Source: an uncultured Prevotella sp. (lineage in GTDB: Bacteria > Bacteroidota > Bacteroidia > Bacteroidales > Bacteroidaceae). From it: 22,476 bases of DNA. Below are positions 8,336 through 16,119 of this stretch, piece after piece. Both the position numbers and the translations under genes were made by a program. Location of the stretch: NCBI GenBank assembly GCA_900547085.1, contig URFI01000009.1, positions 1 to 22,476 on the forward strand, written 5' to 3'. The notes beneath the pieces are model-generated. The model was not told the origin of the DNA and did no database searches. It saw only the letters and a list, made by a program, of their open reading frames with translations. How positions within the stretch are numbered: the stretch's first letter is position 1; each line of letters opens with the position of its first letter.

Positions 8336-9463
8336 TTAAATTCTTCGTCCTAACTGCTCGATGATGCCCCGCTTCCATGTGCTGAAATCGCCTTGCTGGA
8401 TGTGCTGCCGCGCATCGGTCACCAACCTAAGATAGAAGGCCAGATTGTGAATGGACGCTATCTGCAGTGCCAAATACTCCTTTGCCTTGAACAAATGGTG
8501 CAGGTAGGCCTTGGTACAAAGCTGGTCGGTGTCGCATCCGTTGGGATCAATGGGGGTGAAATCGTTTTCCCATTTCTTGTTGCGCATGTTCATGGTGCCC
8601 TCGTAGGTAAACAGCATGGCGTTGCGTCCGTTGCGGGTAGGCATTACGCAGTCGAACATGTCAACGCCCCGCTCGATTCCTTCAAGAATGTTCTGTGGCG
8701 TGCCCACGCCCATGAGGTAGCGTGGCTTGTCTTTGGGCAGAATGGCGTTCACTACCTCAATCATCTCGTACATCACCTCCGTGGGTTCGCCTACGGCCAG
8801 ACCACCGATGGCATTGCCGTCTGCTCCTTTGTCTGCAATGTATTTTGCCGACTCCTCCCTGAGATCCTTGTACGCCGCTCCCTGTACGATGGGAAACAAA
8901 CATTGGTCGTAACCATACAGCGGTTGGGTCTCGTTGAACCGCTTGATGCAGCGGTCCAGCCAGCGGTGTGTCATGGCCAGACTTGTCTTGGCGTATTGGT
9001 AGTCACAGTCACCAGGCGGGCATTCATCAAACGCCATCATGATGTCGGCACCGATGATGCGCTCGGTGTCCATCACGCTTTCGGGCGAGAAGAAATGCTT
9101 TGAGCCGTCAATGTGCGACCTAAATTCGCAACCTTCCTCCCGGAGTTTGCGGATACCGGTGAGCGAGAACACTTGAAATCCTCCCGAGTCGGTCAGGATG
9201 GGGCGATCCCAGCCATTGAACTTGTGCAGTCCTCCTGCGGCCTTCAGAATGTCCAGTCCCGGGCGAAGGTACAGGTGATACGTGTTGCCCAGGATGATTT
9301 GCGCGTTGATTTGCTCTTTCAGTTCTCTGAAGTGCACGGCTTTTACCGTTCCGGCCGTACCCACTGGCATGAAGATAGGTGTCTTAATCTGCCCGTGCGC
9401 CGTGGTAATCAGGCCTGCTCGTGCGTCCGATGATGGGTCTGTATGTTGCAGTTCAAATGTCAT
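8336..9463 (-). CDS. tgt: Queuine tRNA-ribosyltransferase (TGT)
   Basis: Tgt swaps guanine-34 for preQ1 in tRNAs with GUN anticodons, a step of queuosine synthesis. At 375 residues it is of normal length. Asp92 in LTDSGGFQ is the general acid-base residue, GGLAVGE (220-226) lines the base pocket, and Asp271 in DCVMPTRNGRNA is the covalent nucleophile. The zinc region is unusual. Aligned through AYLHHL and IHN, only one cysteine (Cys310) and His339 fall on the classical three-Cys-plus-His positions; a further Cys316 is displaced. It lies 12 nt after lon and 6 nt before the permease gene, a compact operon with no promoter of its own visible. Confidence 0.96.
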   Translation of the reverse strand: MTFELQHTDPSSDARAGLITTAHGQIKTPIFMPVGTAGTVKAVHFRELKEQINAQIILGNTYHLYLRPGLDILKAAGGLHKFNGWDRPILTDSGGFQVFSLTGIRKLREEGCEFRSHIDGSKHFFSPESVMDTERIIGADIMMAFDECPPGDCDYQYAKTSLAMTHRWLDRCIKRFNETQPLYGYDQCLFPIVQGAAYKDLREESAKYIADKGADGNAIGGLAVGEPTEVMYEMIEVVNAILPKDKPRYLMGVGTPQNILEGIERGVDMFDCVMPTRNGRNAMLFTYEGTMNMRNKKWENDFTPIDPNGCDTDQLCTKAYLHHLFKAKEYLALQIASIHNLAFYLRLVTDARQHIQQGDFSTWKRGIIEQLGRRI

Positions 9464-9475
9464 GTTACCCTCTCT

Positions 9476-11875
9476 TTACAGCAGAACGGTGTGCGGATCG
9501 CTGGCGGTCTTGTCGGAAAGTTCCTGGATGGTCAGGTCCACAGGATGCTCCACGCGCTCGTTGGTCAGGGTAAAGTCCCATACCTGCTGCACGTTTTCCA
9601 CATAGTGAAATTCTACACCTTTGCGGTATTTCTCCGGAATCTCGTCAATATCCTTCTTATTCTCCTTGCACATCACGATGTCGGTGATGCCTGCGCGCTT
9701 GGCCGCCAGTATCTTCTCCTTGATGCCACCCACAGGCAGAACCTTGCCACGGAGGGTGATTTCACCCGTCATGGCCGTGTTTTTGCGCACCTTGCGCTGT
9801 GTGAGCGCCGAGGCAATGGATGTGGCGATGGTGATGCCAGCCGACGGACCGTCCTTCGGTGTGGCTCCTTCCGGTACGTGGATGTGTATGTTCCACTGTT
9901 CAAACAGTCGGTAGTCGATGCCCAGGGCATCTACATGCGCCTTGACGTATTCAAGTGCAATCACGGCCGACTCTTTCATCACGTCGCCCAGGTTGCCTGT
10001 CAATGTCAGCTTGCCGGGCTTTCCTTTGCTCAGCGAGGTTTCGATGAAGAGAATCTCTCCGCCCACACTGGTCCATGCCAAGCCTGTCACCACGCCGGCA
10101 TAGTCGTTGCCCTGATAAATGTCGCGATAGAAAGGCGGCTTGCCAAGCAGCGATTCTAACTTCTCTGGCGTAATGTCCGTGTAGGCCAGCTCACCGTCCA
10201 TGGCCTTGTTGAACGCCATCTTCCGCAGAGCCTTGTTCACTTGCTTCTCCAACTGTCGCACGCCACTTTCGCGGGTATATTGCTCGATAATCTTCTCCAA
10301 TGATGCCTTGTTGAACTTGATTTTGGGTTCGTTGCCATCCAGTCCGGTGTTCTTGAGCTCCCTTGGCACCAGATGTCGCTTGGCAATCTCAATCTTTTCT
10401 TCCGTGATGTAGCCGCTCACCTCGATAATCTCCATGCGGTCCAACAATGGACGGGGAATAGTGTTGAGGTCGTTGGCCGTTGCAATGAACATCACATGCG
10501 ACAGGTCATAGTCCACGTCCAAGTAGTTGTCGTGGAAGGCGTTGTTCTGTTCGGGATCCAAAACCTCGAGCAGTGCCGAGGATGGGTCGCCGTTGATGGT
10601 GTTCTGCGTCACCTTGTCAATCTCATCAAGGATGAACACAGGGTTGGAAGAACCCGCCTTCTGCAAGCTCTTGATGATACGGCCGGGCATGGCACCGATA
10701 TACGTTCGGCGGTGTCCGCGTATCTCCGATTCGTCGTGAACGCCTCCTAACGAGATGCGTACATACTTGCGTTTCATGGCCGAGGCGATGCTCTTTCCCA
10801 GACTGGTCTTTCCCACGCCCGGCGGTCCGTACAGACACAGGATGGGCGACTTGAGGTTACCACGCAATTGCAGCACGGCCATGTATTCTAAAATACGCTC
10901 CTTCACTTTTTCCATGCCATAGTGGTCACGGTCCAAAGTGCGCTGCGCACGCTTCAGGTTGAGATTGTCGGCCGTGTATTCTCCCCAGGGTAGGTTGACC
11001 ATGGTTTGCAGGTAATTCAGCTGTACGCTGTACTCCGGACTTTGTGGATTGTACATCTCCAGCTTCTCCAGCTCTTTGTAAAAGGTGTCCCGCACCTCGG
11101 TCGTCCATTTTTTCTTCTTGGCTTTCGCTTCCAAATCACGGCGTTCGGGTGAACCCTCGCCGTTGCCCAGTTCCTCTTTGATGTTCTTGATTTGCTGTTG
11201 CAGGAAGTATTCGCGCTGCTGTTCATCTAAGTCCTCGCGCGTCTTCGTGCGAATTTGTTTCTTCAGTTCAAGCAGCTGCATCTCCTTGTTCAGCACTTTC
11301 AGCGAAATCATGATGCGCTCGTTCATCGAGTTGGCCTCCAACATGCTCATCTTGTCCTCGTTGGTGAAGGGCAGGTTGGTGCACATGTAGTTGATGCTCA
11401 GAATGTTGTTCTGGATGTTGTTCAAGGCAAACTGTGCCTCGTCGGCGATATCATCGTTCTCTTTGATGTACTCGATGGTTTGCTTGCGAAAGTCCTCAGC
11501 GGCCGTCTGGTATTCCTCATCGTTCGGTTCGGGCAATACCTCAGGGGCAGTGGTTGTTAATCCCTGCAAGAAAGGTTTGGTCTTGGTGACCTTTTCCAAC
11601 TTACAGCGTCCCATCGCCTGAATGATGGCCGTGACGTTCTGTCCATGTCCCGGCATTTCCAGCACGCGCACCAGTCGGGCGTATACACCGTAAGCGTACA
11701 AGTCTTTCTGATGCGGTTCTTCCACATCTGCATCTTTTTGGCAGAATATGGCGAATATGGTATTGGGGGCTTTCTTGGCTTTTTCAATCAGCTTCAGGCT
11801 GTTTTCGCGACCAATGAGAATGGGGCAGAGCACGCCGGGGAACATCACCATGTTGCGTGTTGCTAAGATAGGCAC
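9476..11875 (-). CDS. lon: ATP-dependent protease Lon (5' end apparently frameshifted)
   Basis: Lon is a cytoplasmic AAA+ serine protease that degrades misfolded and regulatory proteins. From a GTG at 11875 the frame gives 799 residues. An N-terminal substrate-binding LON domain begins [13 protein letters not shown], a coiled region spans about 195-275, Walker A GPPGVGKT is at 350-357 and Walker B VFILDEID at 413-420. The C-terminal protease carries the catalytic dyad Ser678 (KDGPSAG) and Lys721 (GGIKEK). The family's usual N-terminal extension is present upstream in another frame (11890-11958, separate entry), so the native start is probably ATG 11958 and one base appears to be missing near 11895. 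If the shift is real, initiation at GTG 11875 would still give a nearly complete enzyme. It heads the lon-tgt-lptF/G operon. Confidence 0.95.
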   Translation of the reverse strand: MPILATRNMVMFPGVLCPILIGRENSLKLIEKAKKAPNTIFAIFCQKDADVEEPHQKDLYAYGVYARLVRVLEMPGHGQNVTAIIQAMGRCKLEKVTKTKPFLQGLTTTAPEVLPEPNDEEYQTAAEDFRKQTIEYIKENDDIADEAQFALNNIQNNILSINYMCTNLPFTNEDKMSMLEANSMNERIMISLKVLNKEMQLLELKKQIRTKTREDLDEQQREYFLQQQIKNIKEELGNGEGSPERRDLEAKAKKKKWTTEVRDTFYKELEKLEMYNPQSPEYSVQLNYLQTMVNLPWGEYTADNLNLKRAQRTLDRDHYGMEKVKERILEYMAVLQLRGNLKSPILCLYGPPGVGKTSLGKSIASAMKRKYVRISLGGVHDESEIRGHRRTYIGAMPGRIIKSLQKAGSSNPVFILDEIDKVTQNTINGDPSSALLEVLDPEQNNAFHDNYLDVDYDLSHVMFIATANDLNTIPRPLLDRMEIIEVSGYITEEKIEIAKRHLVPRELKNTGLDGNEPKIKFNKASLEKIIEQYTRESGVRQLEKQVNKALRKMAFNKAMDGELAYTDITPEKLESLLGKPPFYRDIYQGNDYAGVVTGLAWTSVGGEILFIETSLSKGKPGKLTLTGNLGDVMKESAVIALEYVKAHVDALGIDYRLFEQWNIHIHVPEGATPKDGPSAGITIATSIASALTQRKVRKNTAMTGEITLRGKVLPVGGIKEKILAAKRAGITDIVMCKENKKDIDEIPEKYRKGVEFHYVENVQQVWDFTLTNERVEHPVDLTIQELSDKTASDPHTVLL

Positions 11876-11889
11876 GTCGCCTTCTGTTT

Positions 11890-11958
11890 CTACATGAAAG
11901 AGATGTCTCCTTCGAAATCGGCAATCATCTGTATAGATGGATTGTTCTTTTTACTCAT
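11890..11958 (-). pseudogene. lon: Detached N-terminal 22 codons of lon
   Basis: Starting at ATG 11958 the frame reads MSKKNNPSIQMIADFEGD then ISFM and a TAG stop at 11890-11892. Directly after the break, the main lon frame reads [10 protein letters not shown]. Adding one base (for example ttC-Cat for ttCat near 11895) joins them as [14 protein letters not shown]. The ATG sits about 25 nt after a TAACTTTG -7 element, which supports it as the original start. Confidence 0.75.
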
Positions 11959-11982
11959 ATTTGTCTTTTCGTTATCGGTGTG

Positions 11983-11990
11983 CAAAGTTA
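11983..11990 (-). promoter_or_regulatory. Likely lon operon promoter, -7 element
   Basis: On the minus strand this reads TAACTTTG followed by C, matching TAnnTTTG. No TTTG is found at the proper -33 spacing. The predicted transcript would start near 11976, about 18 nt before the ATG at 11958, which fits that upstream start better than the GTG at 11875. No CIRCE-like or other heat-shock operator was seen. Confidence 0.5.
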
Positions 11991-12157
11991 CTACTTTTTA
12001 TTGACATGAAGGTCTTTGCACCGCTACAATTTATATTACTCATTTATAATATGTGGTAAAAGGCAAATATCGTGCCAAGTCGTTGGCGGTAGTCCTTGCC
12101 ATCCTGAATTGATGATGAGTTTGAGGGCGTTAAATCAAGCGCATAACATGAACTTTT

Positions 12158-12245
12158 CAATAGCATTGAGTTTGAACGGCAAACTCAATGGGATTGGGCA
12201 TCAAAGTCAATGGGTTTGAACGCCAAAGTCAATGGGTTTGAAATT
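12158..12245 (+). repeat. Four tandem 22-bp units, intergenic element copy 1
   Basis: Four units of exactly 22 bp start at 12158, 12180, 12202 and 12224. Unit 1 begins CAATAGCATTGAGTTTGAAC, unit 2 CAAACTCAATGGGATTGG, and units 3 and 4 both begin CAAAGTCAATGGGTTTGAA. The array lies in the divergent spacer between lon and the methyltransferase gene. A second four-unit array with the same first unit lies at 17300-17387. The flank at 12107-12135 holds a possible decayed unit (GATGAGTTTGAGGGCGTT). The rest of the 405-bp spacer from 11959 to 12363 holds only the two promoter elements. Confidence 0.85.
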
Positions 12246-12351
12246 CGTTTTACAGGTTATTGATAATCAATGCGTTATCTAAATGGAAGGATTTTAGATT
12301 TTTGACGATGATTTCCAAACATGAGAACCTCTCATTTTCATCTTTTTTGTG

Positions 12352-12359
12352 TAAATTTG
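12352..12359 (+). promoter_or_regulatory. -7 element directly before the trmN6-like gene
   Basis: TAAATTTG followed by C matches TAnnTTTG and ends only 4 nt before the ATG at 12364. Since transcription normally starts several bases after this element, the mRNA would be leaderless or nearly so. No matching -33 TTTG is present. Confidence 0.5.
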
Positions 12360-12363
12360 CAGC

Positions 12364-13062
12364 ATGAGTAACGAGTGGTTTCAGTTCAAACAATTTACCA
12401 TCCGGCAAGACCGGTGTGCCATGAAGGTGGGCACGGATGGCGTGTTGCTGGGTGCCTGGGCTAAGGGAGGACAGCGCATTCTTGATGTCGGGACGGGTAC
12501 CGGACTCATTGCTTTGATGATGGAGCAGCGGTATGCGGCTTCCTTTGTTGAGGCTTTGGAGATTGACCGTGATGCCTGTCGGCAGGCAAAAGTCAATGTA
12601 GAGGCTTCCCCATTTGCCGATAGGGTGAGGGTAAGGGAGGTGGCTTTACAGCAGTTTGAATCGGTAAAACAATTTGACAGTATCGTTTCTAATCCGCCCT
12701 ACTTCGTGGAAGGCCTTCGTAGTCCGGACGCAAAGCGTTCCATGGCTCGGCATAGTGACACCCTTTCCTATAAAGCATTGTGTCAGTCGGCCTACCGACT
12801 GCTCACCAATGAGGGCGAAATGAGCGTGGTGTTGCCGGTAGAATCGGTTGAGCAATTCATTACTACAGCCGTGATTGCAGGATTTTATCTTCGGAAAAAA
12901 TATTTGGTGAAGACGGTTGCCCGCAAATCGCCTAAACGCTGTTTGATGGCATGGGTGAAGCGTCGTCCCGAAAAGCTGGATGAACAGACGCTGACACTGT
13001 TTGACGATGCGGGAGAAATGTCTGAATGGTATGCGAAATTAATGAACAATTTTTATTTGTAA
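12364..13062 (+). CDS. trmN6: tRNA1(Val) (adenine-37-N6)-methyltransferase-like protein
   Basis: The 232-residue class I SAM-dependent methyltransferase resembles YfiC/TrmN6, which makes m6A37 in tRNA1(Val). Near the N-terminus FKQFTIRQDRCAMKVGTDGVLLGAWA is the family hallmark, and this also fixes the start at 12364. Motif I ILDVGTGTG (39-47) binds SAM, the acidic motif II is EALEIDRD (63-70), and NPPY (110-113) is the catalytic amino-methyltransferase motif. The end FYLRKKYLVKTVARKSPKRCLMAW is also typical. It is a single-gene unit with a strong bidirectional terminator behind it. Substrate is inferred from family; other HemK-like N6-methylases share NPPY but not the N-terminal signature. 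Confidence 0.88.
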   Translation: MSNEWFQFKQFTIRQDRCAMKVGTDGVLLGAWAKGGQRILDVGTGTGLIALMMEQRYAASFVEALEIDRDACRQAKVNVEASPFADRVRVREVALQQFESVKQFDSIVSNPPYFVEGLRSPDAKRSMARHSDTLSYKALCQSAYRLLTNEGEMSVVLPVESVEQFITTAVIAGFYLRKKYLVKTVARKSPKRCLMAWVKRRPEKLDEQTLTLFDDAGEMSEWYAKLMNNFYL

Positions 13063-13115
13063 GGAACGACTGTGACGGAACGAAGGCGCATGCCATACTT
13101 TAGTCATTTGAAACA

Positions 13116-13149
13116 AAAACGGCATCAACCTGATGGTTGATGCCGTTTT
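13116..13149. terminator. Bidirectional terminator, trmN6 / lipid kinase
   Basis: A perfect 15-bp stem (13116-13130 with 13135-13149, core ACGGCATCAACC) has a 4-nt TGAT loop. It is flanked by AAAA on the left and TTTT on the right, so it works as an intrinsic terminator on both strands between two convergent genes. Confidence 0.92.
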
Positions 13150-13201
13150 GGATGGATGGCGTTCATGACCATGTGAGCATGGTAGCGGTCGCATGTGGCC
13201 A

Positions 13202-14223
13202 TCATAGATTTAATTTCTTCTGCAGCACTTTGCTCAAGGCCTGTATGTGGCGCGTCTGTTTGGAGATATCTTCGCGCACCACGTTGATTTCGTTGAACAG
13301 CTCGGCAGCGGCACTCTGAATGGCGTTGGGCTGTCGTTGACTCTTGTCAGCATCGGGGTTGATGATGATCTTGATACCCTTTTCCACCAGTTCAATGTCA
13401 ATATCTCTGCCCGTCATCACTGGGTCGCCATCGTAATGGATTACCCCTGGCTTGCTGCGGTGTATGTGGAGTTTCTTTGAGGTGAAAGTCTTAATCTTAG
13501 AATTCTTGTCCAGCGTTTTGTTGAACATGTCGATGCTGATTTGTGGAGCCTCGATAATATCGAAGGGTTCCATGATAATCACATCCATCAGTCCGTCGCT
13601 CATCGATGCCTGTGGCGCGATGAAGGCATTGTTGCCATATTGCGATGCGTTGGCACAAGAGATGAGAAAGGCTTTGTATTTGCTCACACCATTCTCGGTG
13701 GTGATTTCGTAAGTCTCAGGTTTGTATTTGAGGCCTTCTTCCAACACCTTCTGAACATAGGTGATGGGACCGCGCTTTCCGCACTCAGCAAACTTCTGAC
13801 TGACATAGGCATCGAATCCCATGCCGCAGGTACAGAAGAACGGGTAGCCGTTGATGATGCCGTAGTCGAAGTCATGGATGACGCATTTGTTGATAATTTC
13901 GATGGACTTCTTCACACTCATGGGAATGAGCATGTGGCGCGCTAGCCCATTACCTGAACCGCAGGGGATGATGCCCAGTGCCGTGTCTGAATGCACAATG
14001 GCGCGCGCCACCTCATTAATGGTGCCATCACCACCCACACGACAATATCCATATGCGAATCTTTGGCTTCAGTAGCCAATTCGGAGGCATGACCGGCATG
14101 ATTGGTCGTAATGATTTCGTACTCAAACTGCTCATGGTCGAGCTTTGCGTCAATCATTTTGGGTATGCCGTCCTTGTCACTGGTTCCCGATATGGGGTTC
14201 ATGATGTATCTTATCTTCTTCAT
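13202..14223 (-). pseudogene. Diacylglycerol/sphingoid kinase family protein, frameshifted
   Basis: This is a YegS/DgkB-type lipid kinase split by one missing base. The first frame (14223 to about 14040) begins MKKIRYIMNPISG, the nucleotide-binding start of the family, and runs to SHMDIVV. The second frame (from about 14038) resumes with GGDGTINEVARAI, the catalytic glycine-rich loop, then IIPCGSGNGLAR, also diagnostic. Restoring one G around 14037-14041 gives DIVVVGGDGTINEV and a protein of about 340 residues with a normal C-terminal beta-domain (KKLHIHRSKPGVIHYDGDPV) and a helical tail. The family phosphorylates diacylglycerol or sphingoid bases with ATP. It is divergent from serine palmitoyltransferase, which raises the chance of a sphingolipid substrate. 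A -7 element is at 14293-14300. Confidence 0.88.
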
Positions 14224-14292
14224 CTTGTGTGTAGTCTGTTAATTTAACGTAGTTGTTCCGAAAGACTTTTTCATTCATGCGAACATGATTCG

Positions 14293-14300
14293 CAAATGTA
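14293..14300 (-). promoter_or_regulatory. Likely lipid kinase promoter, -7 element
   Basis: The minus strand reads TACATTTG, matching TAnnTTTG, about 70 nt upstream of the kinase ATG. No clear -33 TTTG. It lies back to back with the serine palmitoyltransferase promoter about 95 bp away. Confidence 0.45.
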
Positions 14301-14394
14301 CGACAATTCCATTAATATATCCGTTTATATCTAATAAAAAACTCAAATTCGATGTTTTTAGTTGCGAAAAGAACAATTTATGTTATTTATTTTA

Positions 14395-14402
14395 TATCTT
14401 TG
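14395..14402 (+). promoter_or_regulatory. Serine palmitoyltransferase promoter, -7 element
   Basis: TATCTTTG followed by C is a strong -7 match; no proper -33 TTTG is seen in the AT-rich upstream region. The element lies inside the open frame that begins at 14285, so that upstream ATG cannot be the start. A leader of about 35-40 nt to ATG 14447 is predicted. Confidence 0.6.
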
Positions 14403-14446
14403 CAGCCTATGTTTTTCATAATGGGTATGATACCTATTTTAATATA

Positions 14447-15637
14447 ATGGGACAATTACAAGAAAGATACAAAAATTATCGAGATCCTCAGAAATACATG
14501 GATGCTGGCGTGTATCCTTATTTCAGGGAAATAACCAGTAAACAAGGAACGGAAGTAGAGATGGGCGGACATCGAGTGTTGATGTTTGGCTCTAACGCTT
14601 ATACGGGATTGACAGGGGATGAGCGAGTCATCCGTGCGGCCAAGGCGGCCTTGGATAAATATGGTTCGGGCTGTGCAGGAAGCCGATTCCTCAATGGTAC
14701 GCTTGATCTGCATGTGCAATTGGAGAAAGAATTGGCCACCTTCGTGGGGAAAGATGAAACACTGTGTTTCCCTACGGGGTTCTCTGTTAATCAAGGTGTG
14801 TTGGCCATGGTGGTGGGTCGCAACGACTATATCATCTGTGATGACCGTGACCATGCCAGTATTGTGGATGGACGCCGCTTGTCGTTCGCCACGCAACTGC
14901 GATATAAGCATAACGACATGACCGATTTGGAGCGGTTATTGCAAAAGCTTCCTTACGATGCTGTGAAGCTGATTGTGGTAGATGGAGTGTTCTCTATGGA
15001 GGGAGATTTGGCCAATTTGACCGCTATTGTTGAATTGAAACGCAAGTATAATTGTTCCATCATGGTTGATGAGGCGCACGGATTGGGAGTATTTGGCCGT
15101 CAAGGACGTGGTGTTTGTGACCATTTTGGATTGACCCACGAGGTTGACCTCATCATGGGAACCTTCTCAAAGAGCTTAGCTTCCATCGGTGGATTCATCG
15201 CATCGGACAGCGACACCATCAACTATCTGCGCCATACCTGTCGTACTTATATATTTAGTGCGTCTGATACGCCTGCCGCAACGGCTGCCGCACGCGAAGC
15301 CCTGCGTATCATTCAGGCTGAACCAGAGCGGATAGAGCATCTTTGGAAGGTCACTCGCTATGCCTTGAAACGCTTCCAGGAAGAAGGTTTTGAGATTGGT
15401 GAAACGGAGAGTCCTATTATTCCGCTGTATGTGAGAGATATTGATAAGACCTTTATGGTGACCAAATTGGCTTTTGACAACGGTGTGTTCATCAACCCAG
15501 TGATACCTCCAGCCTGTGCGCCACAAGACACATTGGTTCGTTTTGCGCTGATGGCCACGCATACTGAAGAGCAAGTAGAGCGAGGAGTTCTGGCGTTGAA
15601 AAAGGTGTTTGTGGACCAAGGTATCATCAAGAAGTAG
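14447..15637 (+). CDS. spt: Serine palmitoyltransferase
   Basis: The 396-residue PLP enzyme of the alpha-oxoamine synthase family condenses serine with a fatty acyl thioester to 3-ketosphinganine, the first step of sphingolipid synthesis. From the chosen start, MGQLQERYKNYRDPQKYMDAG is the usual bacterial SPT opening. SGSR-type motif GSGCAGSRFLNG (73-84), His136 (DDRDHASIVDG) that stacks on PLP, Asp208 and His211 (VDEAHG), and Lys242 (GTFSKSLASIGG) as Schiff-base lysine are all present. The related enzymes KBL, AONS and ALAS differ in the N-terminus and in the DDRDHASI segment, so SPT is favoured. The frame is open 54 codons further upstream, but that stretch has no family similarity and contains the promoter. 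It ends in its own terminator. Confidence 0.93.
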   Translation: MGQLQERYKNYRDPQKYMDAGVYPYFREITSKQGTEVEMGGHRVLMFGSNAYTGLTGDERVIRAAKAALDKYGSGCAGSRFLNGTLDLHVQLEKELATFVGKDETLCFPTGFSVNQGVLAMVVGRNDYIICDDRDHASIVDGRRLSFATQLRYKHNDMTDLERLLQKLPYDAVKLIVVDGVFSMEGDLANLTAIVELKRKYNCSIMVDEAHGLGVFGRQGRGVCDHFGLTHEVDLIMGTFSKSLASIGGFIASDSDTINYLRHTCRTYIFSASDTPAATAAAREALRIIQAEPERIEHLWKVTRYALKRFQEEGFEIGETESPIIPLYVRDIDKTFMVTKLAFDNGVFINPVIPPACAPQDTLVRFALMATHTEEQVERGVLALKKVFVDQGIIKK

Positions 15638-15657
15638 CACTTTTGCACCTAAATAAT

Positions 15658-15690
15658 AACAGGGAAAGTAGATCATGCTTTCCCTGTTTT
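15658..15690 (+). terminator. Terminator of serine palmitoyltransferase gene
   Basis: An 11-bp perfect stem (AACAGGGAAAG at 15658-15668 with 15678-15688) has a 9-nt loop and ends in TTTT, 20 nt after the SPT stop. From 15691 to 15850 nothing recognisable is seen. Confidence 0.85.
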
Positions 15691-15850
15691 GGTTTACAGA
15701 GATTGATTGTAGCGTGCATGAGCCGTGTTAACAAACAATGTGTCGGGAACGTTCATTCTCAGAATTGTCACATTAATGACGCTAACAAGCGCAAAATTTC
15801 CCATGATTTATGCGTTCGTGTGCAGTTTATGAAATAATTGTTGAAAAAAT

Positions 15851-15881
15851 TTTGGCAATAAAAAAATATATCTTACCTTTG
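15851..15881 (+). promoter_or_regulatory. tRNA-Pro promoter
   Basis: TTTG at 15851-15854 and TACCTTTG at 15874-15881 are 19 bases apart, a complete Bacteroidetes promoter. Transcription would start near 15888, leaving a roughly 20-nt 5' leader for RNase P to remove. Confidence 0.85.
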
Positions 15882-15909
15882 CACTCGCAATTCAACAATG
15901 AACTGCAAG

Positions 15910-15983
15910 CGGGGTGTAGCGCAGCCCGGTAGCGCTCCTGTTTTGGGAACAGGCGGTCGCAGGTTCGAATCCTGTCGCCCCGA
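15910..15983 (+). tRNA. tRNA-Pro (anticodon UGG)
   Basis: A 74-nt cloverleaf. The acceptor stem CGGGGTG pairs with CGCCCCG (15976-15982), with A discriminator at 15983. The D arm is GCGCAGCCCGGTAGCGC, and the anticodon stem CCTGT/ACAGG holds loop TTTGGGA with anticodon TGG at 15944-15946. The T arm has GGTTCGAATCC. CCA is not encoded and must be added. The first acceptor base pair C-G is typical of bacterial tRNA-Pro. Confidence 0.97.
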
Positions 15984-15992
15984 CAAAAATAT

Positions 15993-16030
15993 AAAATACA
16001 ATGTATTGGTCATCAATACATTGTATTTTT
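15993..16030 (+). terminator. tRNA-Pro terminator
   Basis: A perfect 16-bp hairpin (15993-16008 with 16014-16029; core AATACAATGTATTG) has a 5-nt GTCAT loop, begins 10 nt after the tRNA and ends in T5. A-runs on the left allow it to act also on the minus strand, where mltG arrives from the other side. Confidence 0.9.
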
Positions 16031-16119
16031 ATTTATAGACGATTCTTTTATCCTAAAAGATTGGGAAATGAATGCTCAATTTAGCTGCACAGCATGTTTG
16101 AACATACACCGGATAGTTG

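Noticed and set aside
8393..9103. 236-codon plus-strand frame over tgt
   Set aside because: Antisense shadow of a certain tgt gene; no family features.
9443..10159. 238-codon plus-strand frame over the 3' part of lon
   Set aside because: Antisense shadow of lon; composition fits complementary codons of a conserved gene.
12158..12245. 22-bp repeats as a CRISPR array
   Set aside because: Units are directly adjacent with no spacers, and no cas gene is present.
14285..14446. 54-codon upstream extension of serine palmitoyltransferase
   Set aside because: It contains the TATCTTTG promoter element and lacks similarity to the family; the standard start is MGQLQERYKN at 14447.
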